A stretch of DNA of 64,000 nucleotides from Flavobacteriaceae bacterium (lineage in GTDB: Bacteria > Bacteroidota > Bacteroidia > Flavobacteriales > Flavobacteriaceae). A program made the translations under genes and the position numbers. The notes beneath the pieces are model-generated. The model saw only the letters and a program-made list of their open reading frames with translations. It ran no database searches and was not told the origin of the DNA. Positions 19,956-28,418 of this stretch are shown here, in pieces. The stretch's first letter is position 1, and each line of letters opens with the position of its first letter. The DNA lies in the NCBI GenBank assembly GCA_003443635.1, contig CP031964.1, positions 3,194,321 to 3,258,320 on the forward strand. The letters are read 5' to 3'.

Positions 19956-21224
19956 TCAAAACTTCTCTCTAATCTTATCTAAACACAGATTATGAATACT
20001 TCCAATATGTGTGTGCGATTTTGAATTATCTGGAATATAGCTTCCATTCTGTACTTGATTCCCTATTTGTTGATAAGCTTCTCTAAAAGATATTCCATCT
20101 ATTACCAAATTGTTGATATTATCTACCGTAAATAGGTATTTATATTTATCATCATTTAGATCGATTTCTTTGACAATAACTTGTTGGATCGCATAATTAA
20201 AAATCTCTAAAATACTTTCCATCTCAAGAAAAGCATTTATCATATTTTCTTTTAGTAATTGAAAATCTCTATGGTATCCACTTGGTAAATTATTTGTGAT
20301 CAATACCATTTCTGTATGAAGTGCTTGAATTTTATTACACTTACCTCTAATTAACTCAAAAACGTCTGGGTTTTTTTTATGAGGCATAATGCTACTCCCA
20401 GTAGTAAGTTCATCTGGAAATGAAATAAAATTAAAATTCTGACTCATGTACAAACAGATGTCCATTGCAAAACGAGATAAAGTATTACTTAAACCTCCAA
20501 AAGCAGCAGCAATAGTTCGTTCACTTTTCCCTCTGCTCATTTGTGCAGCTACAACATTATATTTTAAAGTCGAAAACCCTAATGTTTTTGTTGTAAATTC
20601 TCTATCAATAGGGAATGAACTTCCATAACCCGCCGCAGAACCTAATGGGTTTTGATCTATTGTTTTTAAAGCAGCATTAAACATATACATGTCATCTATT
20701 ATCATCTCTGCATAGGCAGAAAACCACAATCCAAATGATGATGGCATTGCAACTTGTAAATGAGTATATCCTGGTAATAACTTTGCTTGATGTATTTCTG
20801 CTAGCTGTAAAAGCGTTTCAAAAAGAATTTTAGATTTTTTTGTTAGTTGCTGTAAATTATCCTTATAAAATAATTGCAATGCCACCAGAACTTGATCATT
20901 TCTAGAACGTGCTGTATGTATTTTTTTACCAACTTCCCCATATCGTTTTGTGAGCTCAAATTCTATTTTAGAATGTACATCTTCAAATTGAGGTTCAATT
21001 ACAAATTTATTATGACCTATTTGCGATTGCAAATCATTTAAGCCTGCTTCTAATTGTTGTAATTCATCAGAAGTAACAATATTTATTTTCTCTAGCATTT
21101 TAGCATGTGCTAAGGAAGCTTGTATATCATATTTTGCGATATGCATATCTATTTCTCTATCATTACCAACTGTAAACTGCTCTATTTTTTTATCGATTGT
21201 AAGCCCTTTATCCCAAAGTTTCAT
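19956..21224 (-). CDS. argH: Argininosuccinate lyase
   Basis: Cleaves argininosuccinate to arginine and fumarate. The fumarase-superfamily signature TTGSSIMPHKKNPDVFEL (about residues 270-287) includes the flexible catalytic Ser loop, and HTARSRNDQ is the usual substrate loop. The length of 422 residues is slightly short of the 450-460 of many homologues but normal for Bacteroidota. It is the last gene of the arg operon. Confidence 0.95.
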   Translation of the reverse strand: MKLWDKGLTIDKKIEQFTVGNDREIDMHIAKYDIQASLAHAKMLEKINIVTSDELQQLEAGLNDLQSQIGHNKFVIEPQFEDVHSKIEFELTKRYGEVGKKIHTARSRNDQVLVALQLFYKDNLQQLTKKSKILFETLLQLAEIHQAKLLPGYTHLQVAMPSSFGLWFSAYAEMIIDDMYMFNAALKTIDQNPLGSAAGYGSSFPIDREFTTKTLGFSTLKYNVVAAQMSRGKSERTIAAAFGGLSNTLSRFAMDICLYMSQNFNFISFPDELTTGSSIMPHKKNPDVFELIRGKCNKIQALHTEMVLITNNLPSGYHRDFQLLKENMINAFLEMESILEIFNYAIQQVIVKEIDLNDDKYKYLFTVDNINNLVIDGISFREAYQQIGNQVQNGSYIPDNSKSHTHIGSIHNLCLDKIREKF

Positions 21225-21284
21225 CTCTTAAAATATTTATTTGTTAGTGTTATTTCTTTCTTCATTTTTTATATTCTGATTTAT

Positions 21285-22352
21285 TTAAACGATTACCTGA
21301 TTCAACAAATCAACATAAATTTGTATTCCTTCTTCTATTTCATGTATATAAATAAATTCATCTGCCGTATGTGAACGTTTACTGTCTCCAGGACCTAATT
21401 TTAGTGACGGGCAACTTAAAGTAGCTTGATCTGATAATGTAGGAGAACCATAAGTTGTTCTTCCTAAGTTAATTCCAGCTCTAACTAATTCGTGGTTTAC
21501 AGGAATTGACGATGAATTTAATCGTAAGCTTCGTGGTACAATACTTGAACAAGGAGAGCTAAGTGTTAATATATCTGCGATTTCTTGATTAGAATATTTA
21601 TCGTTCACTCGTACATCAATCACCAAGTTTACTTCAGCTGGTACAGCATTATGTTGTACTCCTGCATTAATTTGAGTCACCGTCATTTTCACTTCTCCTA
21701 ATTGTTTAGATAGTTTTTCAAACTTAAAATTCTTAAACCAATCTAAAACTTCAATGGTATTATAAATAGCATTATTTGTGTTTATATGAGCAGCATGGCT
21801 TGGCGTTCCTTTAACCTTTGCGTCAAAAACTACTAAGCCTTTTTCGGCAATAGCTAAATTCATTAAAGTAGGTTCTCCAACAATGGCAACATCAATATTC
21901 GGAATAATATTCAACATGCTATTTAACCCATTAGACCCACTGTTTTCTTCTTCCGCAGAAGCTACAATTACCAGATTGTATTTAAGATTTTTGATGTCAT
22001 AATAATATGTAAACGTTGCTAATAAGGATACCAAACATCCGCCTGCATCATTACTTCCTAAACCATATAACTTCCCATTTTCTATAACAGGTTTAAATGG
22101 GTCTTTTGTATAACCCTTATTAGGTTTTACTGTATCATGATGTGAGTTTAGTAATAATGTGGGCTTCATTTCATCAAAATATTTGTTTGTAGCCCAAACA
22201 TTATTTTTTATTCTCTTAAACGGAATTCGATTTGTATTAAACCAATCTTCAATACAAAGAGCTGTTTGATCTTCTTCAGTTGAAAAAGATGGGGTTTCAA
22301 TTAATTTTTTAAGTAATGAAACAGCATTTATTATTAATTTCTCTTGTATCAT
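21285..22352 (-). CDS. argE: M20-family deacylase of arginine synthesis (ArgE-type)
   Basis: Zn peptidase-fold amidohydrolase expected to remove the acyl group from N-acylcitrulline, because the carbamoylation here acts on acylornithine. Metal and catalytic residues are visible as LLNSHHDTVKPN, the Asp in GSNDAGGCLVSLLA and the Glu pair in ASAEEENSG. The length of 355 residues is normal. The start codon overlaps the argB stop by one base. Whether the acyl group is acetyl or succinyl cannot be decided. Confidence 0.88.
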   Translation of the reverse strand: MIQEKLIINAVSLLKKLIETPSFSTEEDQTALCIEDWFNTNRIPFKRIKNNVWATNKYFDEMKPTLLLNSHHDTVKPNKGYTKDPFKPVIENGKLYGLGSNDAGGCLVSLLATFTYYYDIKNLKYNLVIVASAEEENSGSNGLNSMLNIIPNIDVAIVGEPTLMNLAIAEKGLVVFDAKVKGTPSHAAHINTNNAIYNTIEVLDWFKNFKFEKLSKQLGEVKMTVTQINAGVQHNAVPAEVNLVIDVRVNDKYSNQEIADILTLSSPCSSIVPRSLRLNSSSIPVNHELVRAGINLGRTTYGSPTLSDQATLSCPSLKLGPGDSKRSHTADEFIYIHEIEEGIQIYVDLLNQVIV

Positions 22353-23128
22353 TAGGCTTGAATTGTAGTGAATTTTGACTCTGAATTAAACAACATTTCT
22401 GGTTTGCCTATGCACACCTTTTCAACATTATGTTTAATTGCGTGAAAACAGTTTTCTAATTTTGGCAGCATTCCTTCTGCAATAATCCCTGTATTTATTA
22501 ATGAAACATAAGTTTCTGTATCAATATATTCTATAACCGAAGTATCGTCATTAACATTTTGTAATACTCCATTTTTTTCAAAACAATAATATAACTCTAC
22601 ATTATATTGTTTTGAAAACCCTATGGCAATTTCTGATGCCATTGTATCTGCATTAGTATTTAATAATTGTCCATTAGCATCATGTGAAATTGCACAGAAA
22701 ACAGGTATTATACTTTCTGTTAATAATAGTTGAATTACTCTAATATTTACTTTTACAACATCTCCTACATATCCAAAATCTATTTTCCCAACTGGCCTCT
22801 TTTTCGAAACAACTGTATTCCCATCTGCGCCAGAAAACCCTATTGAATTACACTTATAAGCTTGTAATTGAGCTATAATTGTTTTGTTAACCTTTCCGGC
22901 GTATATCATTGTAATTATATCTAAAGTAAATGCATCTGTAATACGTCTCCCATTAACGATCTTAACTCCAACTCCAATTTCATTAGTAAATTGTGTCGCC
23001 AAAGTTCCACCTCCATGAATTAGAATTTTTGGTCCTTCAATTTTTGAAAACTCTTCTAAAAATGATTTCAACGCAATTGCATTATCTATAATGTTTCCTC
23101 CTATTTTTATAACTTTTAATGTTTCCAT
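22352..23128 (-). CDS. argB: N-acylglutamate kinase
   Basis: Amino-acid-kinase fold, with the glycine-rich KIGGNIIDN at the N-terminus, GGGTLATQ and the C-terminal substrate region. It phosphorylates N-acetyl- or N-succinylglutamate. At 258 residues it is the short form lacking the N-terminal helix of arginine-inhibited hexameric enzymes, so allosteric control by arginine is not expected. It overlaps argF' and argE by one base each. Confidence 0.92.
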   Translation of the reverse strand: METLKVIKIGGNIIDNAIALKSFLEEFSKIEGPKILIHGGGTLATQFTNEIGVGVKIVNGRRITDAFTLDIITMIYAGKVNKTIIAQLQAYKCNSIGFSGADGNTVVSKKRPVGKIDFGYVGDVVKVNIRVIQLLLTESIIPVFCAISHDANGQLLNTNADTMASEIAIGFSKQYNVELYYCFEKNGVLQNVNDDTSVIEYIDTETYVSLINTGIIAEGMLPKLENCFHAIKHNVEKVCIGKPEMLFNSESKFTTIQA

Positions 23129-24066
23129 TATTCTAGATTTTCTAAAATTTGTTTTAATACAATTTGTGCAGAAAATGTTCTGTTATTCGCTTGATTTATA
23201 ACTATAGATTGTTTGTTATTCAATACATTATCTTCAACAACTACATTTCGTCTTACTGGTAAACAGTGCATAAATTTTGCATTTCCTAATTTTTTTTGTG
23301 TCATCATCCAATTAGAATCTTGAGATATAACTTGTCCATAATTGGTATAACTACTCCAGTTTTTTACATAAACGAAATCTGCATCTTTTAAAGCATCTTC
23401 TTGATTATAATTAATTGGAGTGTTTCTAGTTATTGTATTATTTAACTCATACCCTTTTGGGTGTGTAATTGTTAAATTAACATCTAAATTTTGCATCATC
23501 GTAATAAAAGAGTTAGCTACTGCTTGTGGTAATGCTTTAGGGTGTGGCGCCCAAGACAGAACTACTTTTGGTTTTTTATTGGATTTTAATTCTTCTATAG
23601 TAATTGCATCTGCTAAGGCTTGTAATGGATGTGCTGTAGCGCTTTCCATATTTACAATAGGAACTGTTGTATGTTTTTCAAAACTGTTTAACACATACTC
23701 TGATTCATCTTTTTCCTTATCTGTTAAGTTTGGAAATGCTCTTACAGCAATAATGTCGGCATACTGAGAGATAACTTGTGCTGCTTCCTTAATATGCTCT
23801 GAAGTATTTAAATTCATAACCGTACCATCTTCAAATTCTAAATTCCAAGCATCATTTACATTTAAAACCATTACTTGCATCCCTAAATTTTTTGCTGCTT
23901 TTTCTGTGCTTAATCGAGTTCGTAAACTTGAATTAAAAAAAAGCATCACTAAGGTTTTGTTTTCTCCTAATGCTTTAAATTGAAAAGGAGTTTTCTTTAA
24001 TTGAATGGCTTCTTGAAGTGTTTCAGAAAGATTTTCTATATCTGATATTGTTGTATATTTTTTCAT
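23128..24066 (-). CDS. argF': N-acylornithine carbamoyltransferase
   Basis: Carbamoyltransferase of the acetyl/succinyl-ornithine type, not classical OTCase. The carbamoyl-phosphate loop is FFNSSLRTRLSTEKAA (about residues 43-58), and HPLQALAD and FMHCLPVRRN are present. The position that I recall as Pro in the Bacteroides N-succinylornithine enzyme and Glu in the Xanthomonas N-acetylornithine enzyme is Ser here (MNLNTSEHIKEAA, residue 89), so the acyl group is open. The length of 312 residues is normal. Confidence 0.88.
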   Translation of the reverse strand: MKKYTTISDIENLSETLQEAIQLKKTPFQFKALGENKTLVMLFFNSSLRTRLSTEKAAKNLGMQVMVLNVNDAWNLEFEDGTVMNLNTSEHIKEAAQVISQYADIIAVRAFPNLTDKEKDESEYVLNSFEKHTTVPIVNMESATAHPLQALADAITIEELKSNKKPKVVLSWAPHPKALPQAVANSFITMMQNLDVNLTITHPKGYELNNTITRNTPINYNQEDALKDADFVYVKNWSSYTNYGQVISQDSNWMMTQKKLGNAKFMHCLPVRRNVVVEDNVLNNKQSIVINQANNRTFSAQIVLKQILENLE

Positions 24067-24077
24067 CTGTTTAAATT

Positions 24078-25223
24078 TTATTGTTTTTCATCTGTCAGAT
24101 GTAATTCTAATTTTAATACTTTAATAAACATATCAATATGCTTTTTTTGAACGGTTAACGGTGGAAGGATTCGTAACAGATTTGGGTTTTTAGCGCTTCC
24201 TGTAAAAATGTGATATTTATAAATAAGTGCTTTTCTTAATTCTGCAATTGGGAAATCAAATTCTAAACCTAACATTAAACCTCTTCCTTTGACCGTTTTT
24301 ATTTTTGAAATAGATTTTATTTCTTCTAAAAAATATTCAGATATAGCTTTAGCATTTTTCATTAATTCTTGAACTTCCATAACTTTTAAAACCGATAGAG
24401 AAGCTATACATGCCAGATGATTTCCTCCAAAAGTAGTTCCTAGTTGCCCAAAAGAAGGCTCAATTTTAGGGTGTATTAAAATTCCTCCTATAGGAAAACC
24501 ATTCCCCATTCCTTTAGCTATAGAGATAATATCTGGTTCGATATTATATTTTTGAAACGCAAAAAAATCACCTGTTCTCCCAAATCCAGATTGTACTTCA
24601 TCGACTATTAAAACTGTATTATAAAATTTACAGAGCTTGCTTAAGCCTTGGTAAAAATCTGCTGTGCTCTCATCTAAACCACCAACACCTTGAATTATCT
24701 CTATAATTACTGCACAAACATCTTTTTTGCTCAATGCTTTTTCTACAGCTTCTAAATTTCCTAATTCGATAAATTCAACTTTTTGTTGTGCATTTAACGG
24801 TGCAATAATTTTTGTGTTATCTGTTGCTGCGACTGTGGCAGAAGTACGTCCATGAAATCCATTTTTAAAAGCGATAACTTTCTTTTTCCCTGTATGAAAT
24901 GATGCCAATTTTAATGCATTTTCATTGGCTTCAGCTCCCGAATTACATAAAAAGAGATCATATGTCTCACATCCAGATAATTTCCCTAATCTTTTCGCTA
25001 ATTCTACCTGTAAAGGGTTTTGTACAGAATTACTATAAAACCCTAATTTACTAACTTGATTACTAATATTTTTGACATATTCAGGGTGTGAATGACCAAT
25101 TGAAATCACAGCATGACCTCCGTACAAATCTAGATACTCTGTTTTGTTTTTATCATACACAAAAACATCTTCTCCTTTTATTGGAGTAATATCAAATAAT
25201 GGATATACATTAAATAAGTTCAT
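24078..25223 (-). CDS. argD: N-acylornithine aminotransferase
   Basis: Class-III PLP aminotransferase that makes N-acylornithine from the semialdehyde. The cofactor lysine is in SIAKGMGNGFPIGG (about residues 225-238), with LIVDEVQSGFGRTG before it and GTTFGGNHLACIA after. The length of 381 residues is normal. Its place between argC and argF' fixes the role, although similar enzymes also act on ornithine or succinyldiaminopimelate. Confidence 0.92.
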   Translation of the reverse strand: MNLFNVYPLFDITPIKGEDVFVYDKNKTEYLDLYGGHAVISIGHSHPEYVKNISNQVSKLGFYSNSVQNPLQVELAKRLGKLSGCETYDLFLCNSGAEANENALKLASFHTGKKKVIAFKNGFHGRTSATVAATDNTKIIAPLNAQQKVEFIELGNLEAVEKALSKKDVCAVIIEIIQGVGGLDESTADFYQGLSKLCKFYNTVLIVDEVQSGFGRTGDFFAFQKYNIEPDIISIAKGMGNGFPIGGILIHPKIEPSFGQLGTTFGGNHLACIASLSVLKVMEVQELMKNAKAISEYFLEEIKSISKIKTVKGRGLMLGLEFDFPIAELRKALIYKYHIFTGSAKNPNLLRILPPLTVQKKHIDMFIKVLKLELHLTDEKQ

Positions 25224-25235
25224 GATTAAATAATT

Positions 25236-26213
25236 TTAAAAGTAATTTGCTTTTAATTGTAATCCTTCAGTTTCTGGAAAGTCAAACATTAAATTCATAT
25301 TTTGTATCGCTTGACCTGAAGCACCTTTTAAAAGGTTATCTATAATACTTGTGATTAATAACTTGTTTTCGTGTTTGTGTAAATAAATAAAGCATTTATT
25401 TGTATTAACTACTTGCTTTAAATGCAGCTCTTTATCTGACATGATGGTAAATACAGCTCCATTATAATACGTATTGTAAATGGATTGAGCTTCTTGTAAA
25501 CTACCATTAAAATTAGTGTAAGCTGTAGCAAAAATACCTCTCGAAAAATTACCTCTATTAGGCATGAAACAAATTTTAGAATGAAAACTATTCTGCAATT
25601 GATTCACTGTTTGATTCACTTCCCCTAAATGCTGGTGTGTAAAAGGTTTATAGTATGAAAAATTATTATCCCTCCACGAAAAATGTGTTGTTTTTGACAA
25701 TGAAACTCCTGCTCCTGTTGCGCCTGTAACAGCGTTTACATGAACATCTTCATTTAATAGCTCTGCTTTTGCTAATGGTAATAGAGCCAGCTGTAATGCT
25801 GTAGCAAAGCAACCTGGATTTGCAATATATTTTGCTTTTGCAATTTTTTCTTTTTGTAATTCTGGTAAGCCATAAATGAATTCATTTTCTTGAAAAACAG
25901 CATCTGGTTTTAATCTAAAATCATTACTCAAATCAATGATTTTTGTATGATTTGAAAGCTGATGTGTTTCTAAAAAAGTTTTAGAATTTCCATGTCCTAA
26001 ACATAAAAACAATACGTCTATATCTGAATTAACAGTATTTGTAAATTTTAAATCTGTTGTACCTAATAAATCTTGATGTACATCACTAATATAATTTCCT
26101 GCATTAGAAGTACTATATACAAAATTGATATTCACTTTTGAGTGAAAAATTAATAATCTAATTAATTCTCCAGCCGTATATCCTGCTCCTCCAATAATTC
26201 CTGCTTTTATCAT
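25236..26213 (-). CDS. argC: N-acyl-gamma-glutamyl-phosphate reductase
   Basis: NADPH-dependent reductase. The Rossmann loop IGGAGYTAGELIRLL (residues 8-22) and the active-site Cys in NPGCFATALQLALLPL (about residues 132-147) are clear, with NRGNFSRGIFATAYTN further on. The length of 325 residues is typical. It overlaps argG by 4 bases. Confidence 0.94.
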   Translation of the reverse strand: MIKAGIIGGAGYTAGELIRLLIFHSKVNINFVYSTSNAGNYISDVHQDLLGTTDLKFTNTVNSDIDVLFLCLGHGNSKTFLETHQLSNHTKIIDLSNDFRLKPDAVFQENEFIYGLPELQKEKIAKAKYIANPGCFATALQLALLPLAKAELLNEDVHVNAVTGATGAGVSLSKTTHFSWRDNNFSYYKPFTHQHLGEVNQTVNQLQNSFHSKICFMPNRGNFSRGIFATAYTNFNGSLQEAQSIYNTYYNGAVFTIMSDKELHLKQVVNTNKCFIYLHKHENKLLITSIIDNLLKGASGQAIQNMNLMFDFPETEGLQLKANYF

Positions 26214-27403
26214 AATGTGTTTACGTTTTGATATATTTTACTTTGATTCCCATAGATTTTAATAAAACCTTTGGCTTCATCTGCAGTCCATCCTTTATTT
26301 TCTTCGCCATAGCTTCCAAATTTTGCATTCATTAGATCGTGCTCTGAATTAATTCCATCTAAAGTGAAATGATATGGTTTTAGTGTTATAAATACATCTC
26401 CCGATACTTGTTTTTGACTACTCTTTAAAAAGGCTTCAATATTTCTCATCATAGGATCTAAGTATAAGCCTTCATGTAAATGTGTTCCGTACCAATTAGC
26501 CATATAATCTTTGTGTTGCAATTGCCATTTGGTAAGTGTGTGTTTTTCTAACAAATGATGTGCTTTAATAATTATAGTTGCCGCTGCAGCTTCAAAACCC
26601 ACTCTTCCTTTAATTCCAACGATAGTGTCTCCAACATGGATATCTCTACCAATAGCATAACTTGAAGCCAATTCATTTAGCGCTTCAATATTTTTATAAA
26701 CTTCATTTTTAATTCCATTAATTGCAGTGAGTTCTCCTTTCTTAAAAGTGAGTTTTATTTTTTCATCTTCCTCTTTAACTAATTGAGATGGATAAGCGTT
26801 TTCTGGTAATGGTTTATGAGATGTTAAAGTTTCCTCTCCACCTACACTAGTTCCCCAAAGGCCTTTATTAATAGAGTATTTTGCTTTTTGCCAAGACATA
26901 TCAATATTATTTTCTATTAAAAAATTAATTTCTTCTTGTCTTGATAATTTTTGATCTCTAATAGGGGTAATAATCTCTATTTCTGGCGCTAAGGTTTGAA
27001 AGATTAAATCAAACCGAACTTGATCATTACCTGCTCCAGTACTACCATGAGCAATATATTTAGCGTTAATACTCTTAGCATATTCAATAATTTCAATAGC
27101 TTGTATAATACGTTCTGCACTTACAGATAAGGGATAAGTGTTATTTTTTAGCACATTTCCATAAATAAGATACTTTACTACATCATTATAATATCTCGGA
27201 ATAGCATTAATATTTTTATAGGTTTTAACTCCCATTACATACGCTTTTTCTTCAATAGATCTAATTTCTTTTAAAGTGAATCCGCCAGTATTAACACTTA
27301 TAGCGTGTACTTCAAAACCTTTATCTTTTGATAGATGTACTGCACAATAAGAAGTATCTAAACCACCGCTATACGCCAGTACTATTTTTTTCGAATTTTT
27401 CAT
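26210..27403 (-). CDS. argG: Argininosuccinate synthase
   Basis: ATP-pyrophosphatase-family ligase joining citrulline and aspartate. The P-loop is LAYSGGLDTSYC (residues 9-20), and HGSTGAGNDQVRFDL is the second signature. The length of 397 residues is normal. It overlaps both argC and the upstream GNAT gene by 4 bases, which indicates translational coupling. Confidence 0.95.
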   Translation of the reverse strand: MKNSKKIVLAYSGGLDTSYCAVHLSKDKGFEVHAISVNTGGFTLKEIRSIEEKAYVMGVKTYKNINAIPRYYNDVVKYLIYGNVLKNNTYPLSVSAERIIQAIEIIEYAKSINAKYIAHGSTGAGNDQVRFDLIFQTLAPEIEIITPIRDQKLSRQEEINFLIENNIDMSWQKAKYSINKGLWGTSVGGEETLTSHKPLPENAYPSQLVKEEDEKIKLTFKKGELTAINGIKNEVYKNIEALNELASSYAIGRDIHVGDTIVGIKGRVGFEAAAATIIIKAHHLLEKHTLTKWQLQHKDYMANWYGTHLHEGLYLDPMMRNIEAFLKSSQKQVSGDVFITLKPYHFTLDGINSEHDLMNAKFGSYGEENKGWTADEAKGFIKIYGNQSKIYQNVNTL

Positions 27404-28014
27404 TTTTTATTCTTTTTTAAAAGCAGAGCTTGTTTCATACTTTTTAACCTTGTAAAGGCTTTTTCTTTTATTTCTTTAGATGGTTTTTCTTTTGAATTTG
27501 GATCGTACAACATTCCTGTGCATAAACACATACTTTGCTCAGTACGTTGTAATACGTCATAATTTTTGCAAGTTTGACAGCCTTTCCAAAACGATTGATC
27601 TGTTGTGAGCTCTGAAAACGTAACAGGTTTATAGCCCAAATCACTATTCATTTTCATAACTGCAAGACCGGTGGTAATTCCAAAAATCTTCGCTTCTGGA
27701 AATTTTGAAATAGAATGTTTAAAAATTTTCTTTTTTATTCGTTTTGCAAGACCTTGATTTCTATAATTAGGATGTACAATTAATCCAGAATTTGCTACAA
27801 ATTTGCCATGACTCCAAGATTCTATATAACAGAAGCCAGCAAATGTTTTTCCATCTAAAGCAATAACTGCATTGCCTTTTTCCATTTTAGAAATAACATA
27901 TTCAGGTTTCCTTTTTGCAATACCTGTACCTCTTACTTTAGCAGCTTCAGAAATTGTTTCGCAAATAATATTTGCATAAACACTATGCGATTTATCAGCA
28001 ATAATGATGTTCAT
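27400..28014 (-). CDS. GNAT acyltransferase, probable N-acylglutamate synthase of the arg operon
   Basis: GNAT fold with a typical acyl-CoA loop (LIVHPNYRNQGLAKRIKK, residues about 99-116). As first gene of the arg operon it is the natural candidate for forming N-acetyl- or N-succinylglutamate, since no ArgA or ArgJ is present. The C-terminal 50 residues contain CQTC and CLC clusters that could hold a metal or disulfides, which is unusual for a GNAT. Function is inferred from position; the fold itself is clear. Confidence 0.72.
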   Translation of the reverse strand: MNIIIADKSHSVYANIICETISEAAKVRGTGIAKRKPEYVISKMEKGNAVIALDGKTFAGFCYIESWSHGKFVANSGLIVHPNYRNQGLAKRIKKKIFKHSISKFPEAKIFGITTGLAVMKMNSDLGYKPVTFSELTTDQSFWKGCQTCKNYDVLQRTEQSMCLCTGMLYDPNSKEKPSKEIKEKAFTRLKSMKQALLLKKNKK

Positions 28015-28105
28015 TATCTTGATTTTGAATTAAACTATTTTTAAGAATTATAATTTTGAGAAATAAGAACCGGACTCACCTAAGCTCCAAAAACAGATAA
28101 CACCC

Positions 28106-28201
28106 CTAAGGGCGACGCAAGAAAAAGCGGCGTACAAAAGTCTTGTTATTCTTTTGAATAACTAAGCTTTGAAAAAATGATATTAAATTTGATTTGTACA
28201 A
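28106..28201 (-). other. Possible second Arg-rich leader frame without ATG
   Basis: An open frame ends in V-R-R-F-F-L-R-R-P before a TAG at 28106-28108, with CGC CGC and CGT CGC pairs. No ATG is in frame; the nearest plausible initiator is TTG at 28199-28201, giving 31 residues. It may be a second arg leader, by analogy with the tandem ilv leaders, or a chance frame inside a structured RNA. Confidence 0.3.
28136..28170 (-). terminator. arg leader hairpin (possible attenuator terminator)
   Basis: On the minus strand AAAGCTTAGTTATTC pairs with GAATAACAAGACTTT around an AAAA loop: 15 positions with two mismatches and one G-U. The tail has only four T, so termination would be weaker than in the ilv and thr leaders. 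The adjacent TTTTGTAC can pair with GTACAAA copies upstream, giving an alternative fold. Confidence 0.5.
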
Positions 28202-28249
28202 AATGAAAAAATAAAATGACGTGATTACTGAGTGCTAAATTGAAGAAAA

Positions 28250-28318
28250 TTAGCGGCGGCGATTGCGTAAGCGCAATGTAATAGATTTTGTACGTATTTT
28301 ATTTATTTGAGTATTCAT
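28250..28318 (-). CDS. arg operon leader peptide (putative arginine attenuator)
   Basis: A 22-codon ATG frame starts MNTQINKIRTK and ends LRLRNRRR before TAA. Six of the last 14 residues are Arg, five of them coded by CGC, a codon that appears uncommon in this A+T-rich sequence. It lies 5 bases after a good promoter -7 box and 236 bases before the first arg gene. The Arg codon block also forms a hairpin (ATTGCG / CGCAAT). The simplest reading is a ribosome-mediated arginine attenuator; no other coding role is evident. Confidence 0.78.
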   Translation of the reverse strand: MNTQINKIRTKSITLRLRNRRR

Positions 28319-28323
28319 TAGTA

Positions 28324-28354
28324 CAAACCTACATCTTTTGTTTAACACAGCCAA
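28324..28354 (-). promoter_or_regulatory. Promoter of the arg operon
   Basis: The minus strand has TTG (28352-28354), 20 bases, then TAGGTTTG (28324-28331), a full match to the TAnnTTTG box with near-ideal spacing. The leader ATG follows after 5 bases, so the mRNA would be leaderless or nearly so. Confidence 0.65.
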
Positions 28355-28418
28355 AATTTTTTATATCAATTTTTAAAACTTGAGTATCAAAAATGTCTTA
28401 ATTAATTTTAAGAAAATG

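Noticed and set aside
28065..28140. Riboswitch or 4.5S/tmRNA-like ncRNA in the GC-richer stretch
   Set aside because: The core motifs of TPP, FMN, cobalamin, SAM, SRP and tmRNA were looked for by eye and not seen; the Arg-rich leader frames explain the GC-rich blocks better.
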